In this document: in pieces, positions 16,230 through 26,100 of the stretch | Position numbering within the stretch: position 1 is the stretch's first letter | Layout: each line of letters begins with the position of its first letter | Assembly: GCF_005886535.1 (NCBI RefSeq) | Contig: NZ_PNDS01000138.1 | Coordinates: 1-42,465, forward strand | DNA length: 42,465 nt | Direction of reading: 5' to 3' | Source of the DNA: Pseudoalteromonas sp. S2755 | Lineage (GTDB): Bacteria; Pseudomonadota; Gammaproteobacteria; Enterobacterales; Alteromonadaceae | Notes under the pieces: generated by a model | The model's database searches: none | Seen by the model: only the letters and a program-made list of their open reading frames with translations | Told to the model about the DNA's origin: nothing | Made by a program: the position numbers and the translations under genes

Positions 16230-18292
16230 CCTTTTCTCCAAATTGATTTATTTCCATTTTTATACGCTTTCCACACTTGCACCTGCGGTAGCGCTTTTGC
16301 ATTATTGTAAAACATTTCCCTTTGTCCATTTTCATTCACGTACTTTGCTTTTGTTTCCTCACCGTGAGCCAGTTTATCCGTAAATCCCGTAAACCGAGAA
16401 CTAATATGAATATAATGCTCGTATAACTTCTGCCAAGCTTGGCTTGTTGGCCCAGCTTTAAGCGCTTTTGGTACCAAAGTTGCGACCTCGTTGCTAAGTT
16501 CATAGGGGTAGATACTTTGAAGACGCGCCATTTCTTTTAGCGGAACGCCATGTTGCACCGCCTCGTTATACATTTGGTGAAGTCCATAATGGGCAAGGGT
16601 ATTATCTATTTTACGCCTCCAAACGGGCCGATATGTGGTGTAAATATCCTTGTCTCTTCCCGAGCGACTAGCGCCATATCTTAGTCTTTTAAAGCGATAG
16701 ACCATATCTACGTCAATACCTGGCCACTGATATCTCTGTTCAATTGCTAATTTTGCCTGTTGTACTTTTGCTTCATGCTGTGGCTCACCTGGAATGCCAC
16801 GAATGCGCTTTAAAGGATATTCAATATCAATACTGATAGGGGCATACCCGCCTCCAATATCAGAATGAACGCCTGGCAGATAATCTTCTTTATGGTTAGA
16901 AAACAAGCTACCATCTTTATTTTTTAATGAGCTTAGTGGGAATTTATCACGCCGCTCGTCCCAAGCCGTTAAGTGATACACAGCCCCTGCACTGGCTTGA
17001 TTAAGATCGAGTCTAGCTGCCTTCTCTAACTCATCTTTAGCATACAGTTCACCATGATAATTATCCCCATCCCCTCCTATCGAAGCGACAGTATCGAAAA
17101 TTCCAACAAAGCGAAATACCACCTCTTTATTCGCTAACTTGGTATCTTGCTTTACTCTCATTTCATTGATCAGATTAACAAACGCTCTTGCTGCCGCTGC
17201 GCCACGGCTGAATCCAAAGCAATCAAGTAAAATCGTGTTGCATAAGCTAATGGAGCTTTTACTCTTAACGAAAGTTTCGATTAAATCAATCGCCTCTATC
17301 AACCTTTCATCAAATGAGTAGGCAACGGCTAAATCAATTGTACTATTATCTTCTCCTGCCTTAGTGCCTACGCCTTCGACATAGTGTTTAAAATGAAATT
17401 TATCATCCATTTTATACAACTCATGGAGCTTAGCGATATTCGTCGGCTCTTTATCATCAAAGGGGTCCAAAATATCGTTGTATTTATTGTTGCCTGTACC
17501 ATCAAAGAAGATCCCGATGCTCGGAGGCTCGCTAATAAAATGTAGGTGTACATTGCCCTCGCCTGAAACATTGTGTTTAATCAGCTGCACTCCGCCCTCA
17601 GCGCCAATCTTAAGTGCTTTTACTTTTTCTATATCAAGTAAGTCAGCATATGGCACATTATTAAAAAGCACCTGCTCCGGCACCCCCAGGATTTTTGCTT
17701 TTAGGCTATAGCTGCCATCTTCACTCAACTTTCCGAATACGAGAGGCGTTTGCGTTGCCCCTTCAGAGGCTCTCGACAACGTGGGGGTATCAGCGCCTTG
17801 GATCACAAAACTCACCGCCAACTCCCCCTCCAGCGACACTAATATGCGCTTTTCAGCCACCTCAGGTGATTTATCAACGTTAATAGAGGCCAATACCTGA
17901 TCGAAAGATGTTAATTGGTCTGATTGATATCCGCCAATGGGCTGATTAGGATCAACCCCACCATTGCTTGCAAAGGCGTTGTTTCTATTCTCGGCTTTGA
18001 AATAGGACCTGCGTTTAACGATGATTAGTTGCTCTCTAGAATCGGCAACGCTACCAGACTTTACACTTTGTAAGCCCTTTTTAGTCTTTATAAAAACGCG
18101 AGTAAACTCGTCACGCTTAACATGGTGCCAATTATGTCTTTGTCGCAATACTATCCAATCACTGGCATGAGGCTTTAGCTGCGTTCTAATTTCTGACGGT
18201 AAATGAGCTGTTGTGGTATGGGGTGGTAAAACTTCCAGCTCATCGATTTGTTGGTCAATCAACCAATTATGTTTTTCTTCAACTATTTTCAT
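16226..18292 (-). CDS. Tle1-type (DUF2235) phospholipase, putative type VI effector
   Basis: 688-residue protein with a DUF2235 alpha/beta-hydrolase domain from about residue 255. Signatures: F263DGTGNN, the nucleophile elbow Gly360-Phe-Ser362-Arg-Gly364, a candidate catalytic Asp400 (GIFDTVAS), and catalytic His476 in PGVHSDIGGGY. In characterised relatives this is a phospholipase (A1/A2) delivered by type VI secretion to degrade rival membranes. Residues 1-250 form an extra N-terminal region with mixed beta-rich sequence and no signal peptide; it may be an adaptor for VgrG/Hcp loading. No T6SS structural gene, VgrG or PAAR is in the window, so this is an orphan effector locus. It overlaps the downstream lipoprotein gene by 4 bases. 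Confidence 0.85.
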   Translation of the reverse strand: MKIVEEKHNWLIDQQIDELEVLPPHTTTAHLPSEIRTQLKPHASDWIVLRQRHNWHHVKRDEFTRVFIKTKKGLQSVKSGSVADSREQLIIVKRRSYFKAENRNNAFASNGGVDPNQPIGGYQSDQLTSFDQVLASINVDKSPEVAEKRILVSLEGELAVSFVIQGADTPTLSRASEGATQTPLVFGKLSEDGSYSLKAKILGVPEQVLFNNVPYADLLDIEKVKALKIGAEGGVQLIKHNVSGEGNVHLHFISEPPSIGIFFDGTGNNKYNDILDPFDDKEPTNIAKLHELYKMDDKFHFKHYVEGVGTKAGEDNSTIDLAVAYSFDERLIEAIDLIETFVKSKSSISLCNTILLDCFGFSRGAAAARAFVNLINEMRVKQDTKLANKEVVFRFVGIFDTVASIGGDGDNYHGELYAKDELEKAARLDLNQASAGAVYHLTAWDERRDKFPLSSLKNKDGSLFSNHKEDYLPGVHSDIGGGYAPISIDIEYPLKRIRGIPGEPQHEAKVQQAKLAIEQRYQWPGIDVDMVYRFKRLRYGASRSGRDKDIYTTYRPVWRRKIDNTLAHYGLHQMYNEAVQHGVPLKEMARLQSIYPYELSNEVATLVPKALKAGPTSQAWQKLYEHYIHISSRFTGFTDKLAHGEETKAKYVNENGQREMFYNNAKALPQVQVWKAYKNGNKSIWRKG

Positions 18293-18539
18293 CCTTGTTC
18301 ACCAGAGTTAGTTTTTTATATCATCCTTTCGCATTAAAACAGGCTAACATTTAACCACTCAATTGGTAAATAAAATTTAATAAAATCGTAAACAAAACAT
18401 CTTATGGCGATAAGTTTTCAACGCCTAGGTCTTTGCTATATCAGCCGCAAAAGTAATGTGTGAGTTAGCCAAACTTTTTACATCATTTGTCACCCATAAA
18501 TGATAGGATCGCCGCAATTGTCAGTAATGAGTCAAATTT

Positions 18540-20135
18540 ATGCTTTCGTGTAACAACATCACTATGCAGTTTGGTGCAAAACCACTGTTTGAGAATATTT
18601 CCGTTAAGTTTGGTGACGGCAACCGCTATGGCCTAATAGGCGCTAACGGCTGCGGTAAATCCACCTTTATGAAAATCCTAAGCAAAGAGCTAGAGCCAAG
18701 TGCAGGTAACGTAAACTACGATCCAAACGAGCGCATCGCTAAGCTAAATCAGGATCAATTTGCCTACGAGCAATATACGGTTGTAGACACAGTGATCATG
18801 GGTCATAAAGAGCTGTGGGAAATCAAGCAAGAGCGCGATCGCATTTACTCATTACCTGAAATGAGCGAAGAAGACGGCATGCGTGTTGCCGATCTTGAAA
18901 CGCAATTTGCTGAAATGGATGGCTATTCCGCAGAAGCAAAAGCCGGTGAATTACTCCTCGGTGTGGGTATTCCAACCGAGCAACATTATGGCTTGATGTC
19001 AGAAGTTGCTCCTGGCTGGAAACTGCGTGTACTACTTGCACAGGTATTATTTGCAGAGCCAGATATCATGCTCCTAGACGAACCAACCAACAACTTGGAT
19101 ATCTATACTATCAAGTGGTTGGAAGACGTATTGAATCAACGTGATTGTACTATGATCATCATCTCTCACGACCGTCACTTCCTAAACTCAGTGTGTACAC
19201 ACATGGCGGACATCGACTATGGTGAACTGCGAATCTACTCTGGTAATTACGATGAGTACATGTTTGCGGCAACACAAGCTCGCGAGCGCCTGCTTTCAGA
19301 TAACGCGAAGAAAAAGGCGCAAATTGCCGAGCTACAACAGTTTGTTTCGCGTTTCTCTGCAAACGCATCAAAAGCAAAACAAGCCACATCTCGTGCTAAG
19401 CAAATTGACAAAATTCAGCTGGAAGAAGTTAAAGCGTCAAGTCGTCAAAATCCATTTATTCGCTTTGAGCAGGAAAAGCCGCTATTCCGTAACGCACTTG
19501 AGCTTACCTCGCTATCACAAGGTTATGACGACACCCTATTCTCTGACCTAAATGGCCTTGTTGAAGTTGGCGAGAAAGTTGCCATCATCGGTGAAAATGG
19601 TGCCGGTAAAACGACACTACTCAACACCTTAGCGGGGCGTAAAGCGCCGCAAGCAGGTGAGTATAAATGGTCAGAAAACGCCAATATTGGTTACTATGCG
19701 CAAGATCATGCTGACGAATTTGAAAAAGATCTGGATCTTTTCCAATGGATGGAACAGTGGCAACAGCCAGGCGATGATGAGCAAGTCGTACGCGGCTTCC
19801 TTGGCCGTATGCTGTTCTCTCAAAACGACATCAAAAAGTCAGTTAAGGTGATCTCAGGTGGTGAACAAGGCCGTATGCTATTTGGTAAAATCATGATGCA
19901 TAAGCCAAATATCCTACTAATGGACGAACCAACAAACCACATGGATATGGAATCAATCGAGTCTCTCAACTTGGCACTTGAGCAATACGAAGGTACGTTA
20001 TTCTTCGTATCCCACGACCGCCAGTTTGTCTCATCACTTGCAACGCGCATTTGGGAAATTAAAGACGGTAAGATCACCGACTTCCATGGTACGTACGACG
20101 AATACCTCGCGAAGAAAGCGGCTGAAGCTGTATAA
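18540..20135 (+). CDS. ybiT: ABC-F family ATPase YbiT
   Basis: Soluble tandem ATPase of the ABC-F group; members bind the ribosomal E site and modulate translation. The 531 residues have two nucleotide-binding domains. Domain 1 has Walker [10 protein letters not shown] and Walker [12 protein letters not shown]; domain 2 has GENGAGKTT, signature SGGEQGRML and [11 protein letters not shown]. Between them lies the charged interdomain linker ([19 protein letters not shown]). From memory the sequence is near-collinear with E. coli YbiT (530 residues), including the N-terminus, which supports the ATG despite a weak ribosome binding site. A terminator follows. Confidence 0.95.
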   Translation: MLSCNNITMQFGAKPLFENISVKFGDGNRYGLIGANGCGKSTFMKILSKELEPSAGNVNYDPNERIAKLNQDQFAYEQYTVVDTVIMGHKELWEIKQERDRIYSLPEMSEEDGMRVADLETQFAEMDGYSAEAKAGELLLGVGIPTEQHYGLMSEVAPGWKLRVLLAQVLFAEPDIMLLDEPTNNLDIYTIKWLEDVLNQRDCTMIIISHDRHFLNSVCTHMADIDYGELRIYSGNYDEYMFAATQARERLLSDNAKKKAQIAELQQFVSRFSANASKAKQATSRAKQIDKIQLEEVKASSRQNPFIRFEQEKPLFRNALELTSLSQGYDDTLFSDLNGLVEVGEKVAIIGENGAGKTTLLNTLAGRKAPQAGEYKWSENANIGYYAQDHADEFEKDLDLFQWMEQWQQPGDDEQVVRGFLGRMLFSQNDIKKSVKVISGGEQGRMLFGKIMMHKPNILLMDEPTNHMDMESIESLNLALEQYEGTLFFVSHDRQFVSSLATRIWEIKDGKITDFHGTYDEYLAKKAAEAV

Positions 20136-20146
20136 GATTAGACTGT

Positions 20147-20168
20147 AAAGGGCCACATTGGCCCTTTG
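20147..20168 (+). terminator. Terminator of ybiT
   Basis: AAAGGGCC / GGCCCTTT stem with a five-base loop, followed by a T-rich stretch, 12 bases after the ybiT stop. Confidence 0.75.
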
Positions 20169-20287
20169 TATTTTCTCAAGCACATCGGATCTTTGCTCCC
20201 TCATAAACCAGCACAAAAAATAGACAAACCCGCAATTTTGCTGTTAGGATTGTTCTCGCAAAAATTGGAATAATAAAAGGGTCGGCT

Positions 20288-20518
20288 ATGGAACGTTTAC
20301 AGAATATGTATTCGATAATGTTGCTGTCTAAGCTGAAAGCAAGCTTTCCAGAATCGTGCGATATCAATCACCACACTTTTTCACTCCCGCATGTGGATCA
20401 ACAACTACTCGAAGATGTTGTAACCACTCACCTCAATGAAGGGCTTATCCAAGCGGATGGCCGTGATCAGTATAGTTTAACGACAAAAGCGATTGCACTG
20501 TTCGGCGAAGACGAATAA
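20288..20518 (+). CDS. Small protein with a winged-helix-like C-terminal half
   Basis: 76 residues; ATG preceded by AAAGGG at 6 bases. The segment from about residue 35 (QQLLEDVVTTHLNEGLIQADGRDQ..LTTKAIALFGEDE) alternates helix, turn and strand as in small winged-helix domains. That would suggest nucleic-acid or protein binding, but no family is recognised. It is monocistronic between ybiT and a convergent cyclophilin gene. Confidence 0.6.
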   Translation: MERLQNMYSIMLLSKLKASFPESCDINHHTFSLPHVDQQLLEDVVTTHLNEGLIQADGRDQYSLTTKAIALFGEDE

Positions 20519-20547
20519 CGAAAACAATAACTTAATAACAAAGAAAT

Positions 20548-20567
20548 AAGCGCACCGAAGTGCGCTT
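20548..20567. terminator. Bidirectional terminator hairpin
   Basis: AAGCGCAC, CGAA loop, GTGCGCTT: a perfect 8-bp stem between two convergent genes, with an outer TTAATAAC / GTTATTAA pairing at 20532-20579. The T-rich side is on the minus strand, but it can serve both. Confidence 0.65.
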
Positions 20568-20643
20568 CCAAGTTATTAACCTGAGATCAGGTTAACTAGG
20601 GACTGTGATGCTATCGTTAGCATCTGCAACCAAAGTGATTTGG

Positions 20644-21405
20644 TTACCTATGAAATCTACGTCTAAATCCGAAAATACCAGCCAACAACATAAGGCCGGC
20701 AAACATTGAACCGCCAGATGAATCAGAGTCAGTTGAAGGCTTATCAGGCACTTGATCAATCAAGGTATTTGCTTTTGGACTTAAGCCTTGAGCTGATTTG
20801 GGGTCATCATCCAGCACAGTAATTGCGTTTATGGTTACAAAGTTAGCTGCTCCCGGCTCACTATTGCTATCTTTACACTGTTCATCAGTGAAGTTAACTA
20901 ATGGCACATTACCACAACGAGGAATTTTTGCTATCGCTTCTAATATTTCCATGCCACTGCCAGTCACCTGACCGAAGACCGTGAAGCCACCGTTGTCAAC
21001 GTCCAAATTTTTACTATTATCTACCAAATTAAAGAACCATTGGCTTGTCGCACTATCAGGTCTATTTGCTACCTTTGCCATTGCAATAGTGCCTTTTACG
21101 TTAGACCATTTAGGTTCATTTTTTACAGCATCGTAAGTAGCGATGGCATCAAGAGGCACATCTCCTTCATATTTGAAGCCACCACCTTGCACAACAAAAT
21201 CTGGAATAACGCGGTGAATTACCGTATCAGAATAACGCCCGTTATCTACGTATTTCAAAAAGTTTTCCACGGTTTTAGGCGTACTTTCATCAAATAGATT
21301 GACCTGAAAGCTACCATGAGAAGTTTGAAATTCGACAATCGTTGCATTAGCAGCAAAGCTTCCTAACAAGGTTGAAGCGAGCAATAGAGAGTTTAGCTTG
21401 AACAT
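20644..21405 (-). CDS. Exported cyclophilin-type peptidyl-prolyl isomerase with GlyGly-CTERM anchor
   Basis: 253 residues. A signal peptide ends near Ala22 (SFAANA), followed by a cyclophilin domain at about 23-190 with VIHRVIPDFVVQGGGF, SQWFFNLVDNS and GGFTVFGQVTGSGM. Such enzymes catalyse cis-trans isomerisation of X-Pro bonds during folding outside the cytoplasm. The C-terminus (about 226-253) is a low-complexity Ser/Asp linker, a Gly231-Gly232 pair, a hydrophobic helix and a basic RRRFHR tail. This is the GlyGly-CTERM sorting signal processed by rhombosortase, so the protein is probably surface-anchored or secreted after cleavage. Plain periplasmic PpiA lacks this tail. Confidence 0.88.
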   Translation of the reverse strand: MFKLNSLLLASTLLGSFAANATIVEFQTSHGSFQVNLFDESTPKTVENFLKYVDNGRYSDTVIHRVIPDFVVQGGGFKYEGDVPLDAIATYDAVKNEPKWSNVKGTIAMAKVANRPDSATSQWFFNLVDNSKNLDVDNGGFTVFGQVTGSGMEILEAIAKIPRCGNVPLVNFTDEQCKDSNSEPGAANFVTINAITVLDDDPKSAQGLSPKANTLIDQVPDKPSTDSDSSGGSMFAGLMLLAGIFGFRRRFHR

Positions 21406-21683
21406 ACTTTTCCACTTGGTTATTTTAATTCTCTTTGCAAACTAGAATAAAAATTTATTTATAAGTCGGCTAGCAATTCATTGTCAGTGGTAACAATTAA
21501 GAACATTTGCAGACTTAGATTTACAAAAACCGGTTAGGAACCCACCACATCTTGAGCAAGTTTTAGTCAAACAAACGAATTTCACCGCATAACTCCTCGG
21601 AGTAGACGGTTTATACATGCAACACTTCGTCATTTTTTATATGATGCGCCCGATTATAATTCTAAATCCAGGACAACAAGTAT
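21406..21683. promoter_or_regulatory. Divergent promoter region (cyclophilin / permease)
   Basis: AT-rich region between two divergent genes. A perfect -10 (TATAAT, 21655-21660) lies 24 bases before the permease ATG, without a clear -35. Nothing else stands out. Confidence 0.35.
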
Positions 21684-22940
21684 ATGAGTAATTCCTCTGA
21701 AGCAGCGATGGAGATGAATACCGTCGACAATGGGCGCTGGACACAACACGACACACATTGGGTATTGAGCTTATTTGGCACTGCGGTCGGAGCAGGTATT
21801 TTATTCTTGCCAATTAACATTGGTATTGGCGGCTTTTGGCCACTCGTTATCATGACCGTGCTTGCCTTCCCTATGACCTATTTAGCACACCGAGGATTAG
21901 CCCGGTTCGTCCTTTCATCAAAGCAAAAAAATGCTGATTTTACGGATGTAGTAGAAGAACATTTCGGCGCAGGTGCTGGCCGTTTAATTTCCTTACTTTA
22001 CTTTTTCTCTATTTTCCCTATTTTGCTTATTTATGGTGTTGGCCTAACCAATACCGTCGACAGCTTTATCGTCAATCAACTTGGCTTTGAGTCACCGTCT
22101 CGTATTTTACTCTCTGGTGTGCTCGTTGCCGGGATGATTGCCATTATGCTAGGCGGCGAAAAGCTGCTCCTGCGCGCTTTTGCTATTTTGGTTTACCCGC
22201 TGGTTGGGGTATTACTGTTTTTGTCACTCTATTTAGTGCCTAACTGGCAAATGCCAGTGGTAAGCACGCCTGATGTTGCGAGCTTAACCGAGTTACTTTG
22301 GCTATCCGTTCCTATCGTAGTATTTTCATTTAGCCATGCAGCCGCCATTTCTAGCTTTGCCAACGTGCAGCGTCGTCACTACAAAAGCGAGGCAGTTCAA
22401 AAATCAGAAGCGATCCTTCGTACGACCTCCATTATGTTGATAGTGTTTGTTTTGCTATTCGTATTCTCCTGCGTATTCTCTTTAACACCAGAGCAAATGG
22501 AAGAAGCAAAATCGGCGAACGTGTCTGTTTTATCCTATTTAGCTAACGTGTATAATAATCCGTTTATTGAAATGCTTGGCCCGCTTGTGGCATTTATCGC
22601 GATTACTTCGTCTTTCCTAGGCCATTTCCTTGGTGCACGTGAAAGCTTTAACGGCCTTGCAACCAAGCAAACGAGCATGAGCTATAAGCTTGCTGACAAG
22701 CTAGGCGTGGTATTTATGTTTGTTGCTATTTGGGTATGCGCCGTATTAAACCCAAGTATTTTGGACATGATGGGGGCTATCTCAGGCCCGATCATTGCGA
22801 TGATCTTGTTTATCATGCCAACCATTGCCGTGTTTAAAGTACCGGCATTACAAAAATACAAAAGCCACATTGGCACTTATTTTGTGCTATTCGTCGGCTT
22901 GCTGGCGGTTTCTGCATTACTCTATAACATGCTAGGCTAA
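21684..22940 (+). CDS. HAAAP-family amino acid permease (serine/threonine type)
   Basis: Inner-membrane amino acid:cation symporter with 418 residues and about 11 helices. The first helix, HWVLSLFGTAVGAGILFLP, carries the GTAVGAG substrate-binding break typical of SdaC/TdcC-type carriers, and SFSHAAAISSFANVQRRHY is the other family hallmark. E. coli SdaC has 429 residues. I favour serine or threonine as substrate over aromatic amino acids, but cannot settle it. Monocistronic, followed by a terminator. Confidence 0.85.
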   Translation: MSNSSEAAMEMNTVDNGRWTQHDTHWVLSLFGTAVGAGILFLPINIGIGGFWPLVIMTVLAFPMTYLAHRGLARFVLSSKQKNADFTDVVEEHFGAGAGRLISLLYFFSIFPILLIYGVGLTNTVDSFIVNQLGFESPSRILLSGVLVAGMIAIMLGGEKLLLRAFAILVYPLVGVLLFLSLYLVPNWQMPVVSTPDVASLTELLWLSVPIVVFSFSHAAAISSFANVQRRHYKSEAVQKSEAILRTTSIMLIVFVLLFVFSCVFSLTPEQMEEAKSANVSVLSYLANVYNNPFIEMLGPLVAFIAITSSFLGHFLGARESFNGLATKQTSMSYKLADKLGVVFMFVAIWVCAVLNPSILDMMGAISGPIIAMILFIMPTIAVFKVPALQKYKSHIGTYFVLFVGLLAVSALLYNMLG

Positions 22941-22946
22941 CGAAAA

Positions 22947-22963
22947 GGGAGGCATCGCCTCCC
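22947..22963 (+). terminator. Terminator of the permease gene
   Basis: GGGAGGC / GCCTCCC stem with a three-base loop, then a pyrimidine-rich stretch, 6 bases after the stop codon. Confidence 0.7.
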
Positions 22964-22990
22964 TCACCTCTCTATCTTTCTTGTTGCTTA

Positions 22991-23163
22991 TCCTCATGGC
23001 AGTTCAGACTAAATATAGTACTAGTTTTCAGTGTATTGAATGAACCACCATAACCGAAAAATGAACTTTGACTTTGTTTCTCTTCATGGCAGTTCAGACT
23101 AAATTATGGTAGTTTTCAGTGTCTTAAATTGAATACTACGACCAAACGATGAATTTTGACTTT
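22991..23163 (+). repeat. Imperfect tandem duplication spanning the helicase 5' end
   Basis: Two direct copies of about 85 bases with a 88-90-base period: 22991-23075 and 23081-23163. Both begin TCATGGCAGTTCAGACTAAA, share AGTTTTCAGTGT in the middle and end in ATGAAYTTTGACTTT. The second copy supplies the helicase start codon; the first copy gives a 13-codon decoy frame (23061-23102) beginning with the same MNFDF. Confidence 0.85.
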
Positions 23164-26100
23164 CCACCAGCAATTAACGAAGAAATCACAGCGCTAATCA
23201 ATCAAGTGCATAACTTACCTGTGCACGAGCAAACGCTGTTGAGTGTGCTGGCGGTCGTCTATAAACCAGTTTCAGCAATCAAGCTCAAACGCCTAGTTCA
23301 AACGCTCGTGGCAAAAGAGATCATCCCCGAAAATGACTTTGAACAAGGTGTAAGTCATAGCCAACTTATGAAGTGGCGCTCAGACGGGTTAGTGACTTTT
23401 AACGAAGATGGAGTGCAAATAAACCTAAAACTCGCGACCAGTTTAAGCCATCGGGTCATGGCTGACGGCCAGTTTTTAGCAATCCTTAACGCCGCAGAAG
23501 AGTTTATCCCTGTACTGAATGCTTATGAATGGGAGCGCCAATTTGCCGATGAACAGCGACTAATTCGAGACTTTTTATTTATCAATCAACTACCAAAAGC
23601 CCGCAATCATTTAGGACTGGCGAAAGACCCACAGGCGGTGTGTCATAAGACCAATCAAGTGCTATTACCACTGTATTTTTATCCTTTTTCAGTTGAAGGA
23701 TTTTCGGCGCTTTCTGATGACTTGCAATATCAAGCTTTTGCAACTTTGCTCTATACCTTACTACAAGGTGGTCACAGCATCAGTTATGCACTTGAAATAC
23801 TCACACAGGTTCAAGCAAAGACACAAAACCCGTTACTGACCTGTTTATTAGCAGAATATCAAATCTATACCCTGCAATTGGATAAGGCTCAGGCGTTGGT
23901 AGCCAATATCCAAACCGCTTATAGTGCACAAATTATGGCAAGCATTGCTTTTTTACAACAACACGACAACCTTATCGTTTGTTTTGAACAAGCACTAAAA
24001 GCCAAAGACAAAATCACCAAACGTAAAAAACAGTACCTAGGTAGAACACTGGGTTTGTTTCATAAGTTGGCATTATTGCAACAAGCCAATAGCCATGATG
24101 CCGCATTATTTGACACCCTCTCGCAACAGCTTGAGTTTGAAAGCCAAGACAGCAAAGCACCTTATAACAACTTCTTTGCCAATAACGTGCTGTTATACTG
24201 CGCAGAGAGCTTGTCGCAAAACAGTACCTACAGCAGCGCCCACTTAAATTATTCAAGCTTGAAGAAATCTCATGTTTTTGACTATTACTTAGGTCGCTTA
24301 CTCGACTGCTTTGCACACTTCTGGTGTAATCAAAGCTTAGATGCCAAAGCGCTTGCCTGTCTCGACGACTGCATCGCAACGTTTGAGTGCCTCTCTTTAC
24401 CTCTTTTTACCGGGCTTGCAAAGCAGTTGATGCTGGCAATGCACGGTGAGCAATACCCACTTGCGTTTAATCCCGAGCTGAATATTAGCCATCTCGTTGC
24501 CAAAAAGACGGCATGGGATTTGGCACTGGATAAGCTTATTGCGCTAAACCCGAACGCAAATACCAGCCAAGAAGTTGACGAGCAATTTCGCCTGATTTGG
24601 CAAATTAGGCAAGGTCGCTTTGATATTGAGTTTTTAGCACGCGAGCAAAAGCAAGGTAAAACAGGCTGGGGTAAAGGTAAGCCAATTTCCTGCAAACAAC
24701 TGAAACAGCACCCCGAGAAATTTAGTTATATCAGTCAGTCTGATAAAAAGCTGATCGATGCCATCGCACCACAGTCAGGTTATGGCTACAATAGTCGTGC
24801 GGACTATGCCCTTGCTGGAATTCCCGCGTTAAAAGCCGCTATCGGCGCCACAAACCTATACCATGAAGACGACTTAAAACACGCCATTACCATTGCCGAG
24901 AAATCTCCCGAATTACACATCCGTCAACATGGCGACGATCTGCTACTCTCTATTCCTAATTTACCTAGCTATTTTGGTCAACCGCAAACCTACTCATTTA
25001 TTCAGCAAGCTGAACATCACTACGAGTTTGTTGTGTTTAACCAATCACATATACAGGTCGCCGAGATTATTGGTGAATCCGGATTAACTGTGCCTGCCAG
25101 TGCAAAACAAAAGGTGCTGTCGAGTATTAAAGCCATCGCACCTTATCTCAATGTACAGTCTGATTTAGCAGATATAGATACTGGGCTGGATAGTATCGAG
25201 GCGCAATCGGCACTTGTTATTAACATTCAACCTTATCATCAAGGCCTCGATTTTCACTGTGTGGCTATGCCCTTTGGCGAAAAGGGGCCGATTTTTCATC
25301 CCGGGCACGGTATTGCCACTGTCAGCGCAGAAATTGATGGTAAACGCTTATCCACCACCCGAAACTTGCTACTTGAGCAGCAAAGATTGGATGAGTTAGA
25401 TACGCACTGTCCGCTATTTTTGGAGATGACGGATAATCGCTTAAGTTTAGCCGAAATGGATGAAGCGCTAGAGGTGCTGCAAGAACTTGAGCTGGTGATT
25501 AATCAAGAGCCTTGCCCTATGGCGCTAAAACTCAGATGGCCTAAAGGCAAAAAGGTTAAGCTCAGTAGCAAGCTCGAAAGCCAACATTTGCAACTTGCCA
25601 TGAGCAAGAAAAATGAATGGTTCGACATGACCGGCGAGCTACAAGTAAGTAATGACCAAGTTATCGAACTTAAACAGCTTCTGAAAATGGTTGCCACTAG
25701 CAATGGCCGCTTTATTGCGCTGGACGGTGAGCAAATACTCGCCCTTTCAAGTGAGTTAAAAGCGCAACTTGACCAGCTCAATAACGCGACCGAAGGCGGA
25801 AAGTTTCACCCGCTAGCTGCGCCTTTAATTGCTGAAGCCACCACTGGAATGCGGATGAAAACCTTGCCGGCCTGGGAAGAGCAAAACGAAAAAATGCAGC
25901 AAGCCGTCGCATTGACTCCAACGCTTCCTTCAACATTACAAGCCGAGCTGCGCGACTATCAGCAGGCGGGATTTGACTGGGCAATGCGACTTGCCCATTG
26001 GGGTGCAGGTGCGTGCCTTGCCGATGATATGGGGTTGGGTAAAACCATCCAAGCGCTGGCGATAATATTGGCCCGTGCCAATGTCGGCCCAACGCTTGTC

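Noticed and set aside
15702..18292. Complete type VI secretion locus
   Set aside because: Only the effector-like and lipoprotein genes are present; the neighbours are lipid synthesis genes and ybiT.
22991..23163. CRISPR array
   Set aside because: Only two imperfect copies of about 85 bases with no spacer pattern; a tandem duplication explains it. No CRISPR array was seen anywhere in the window.
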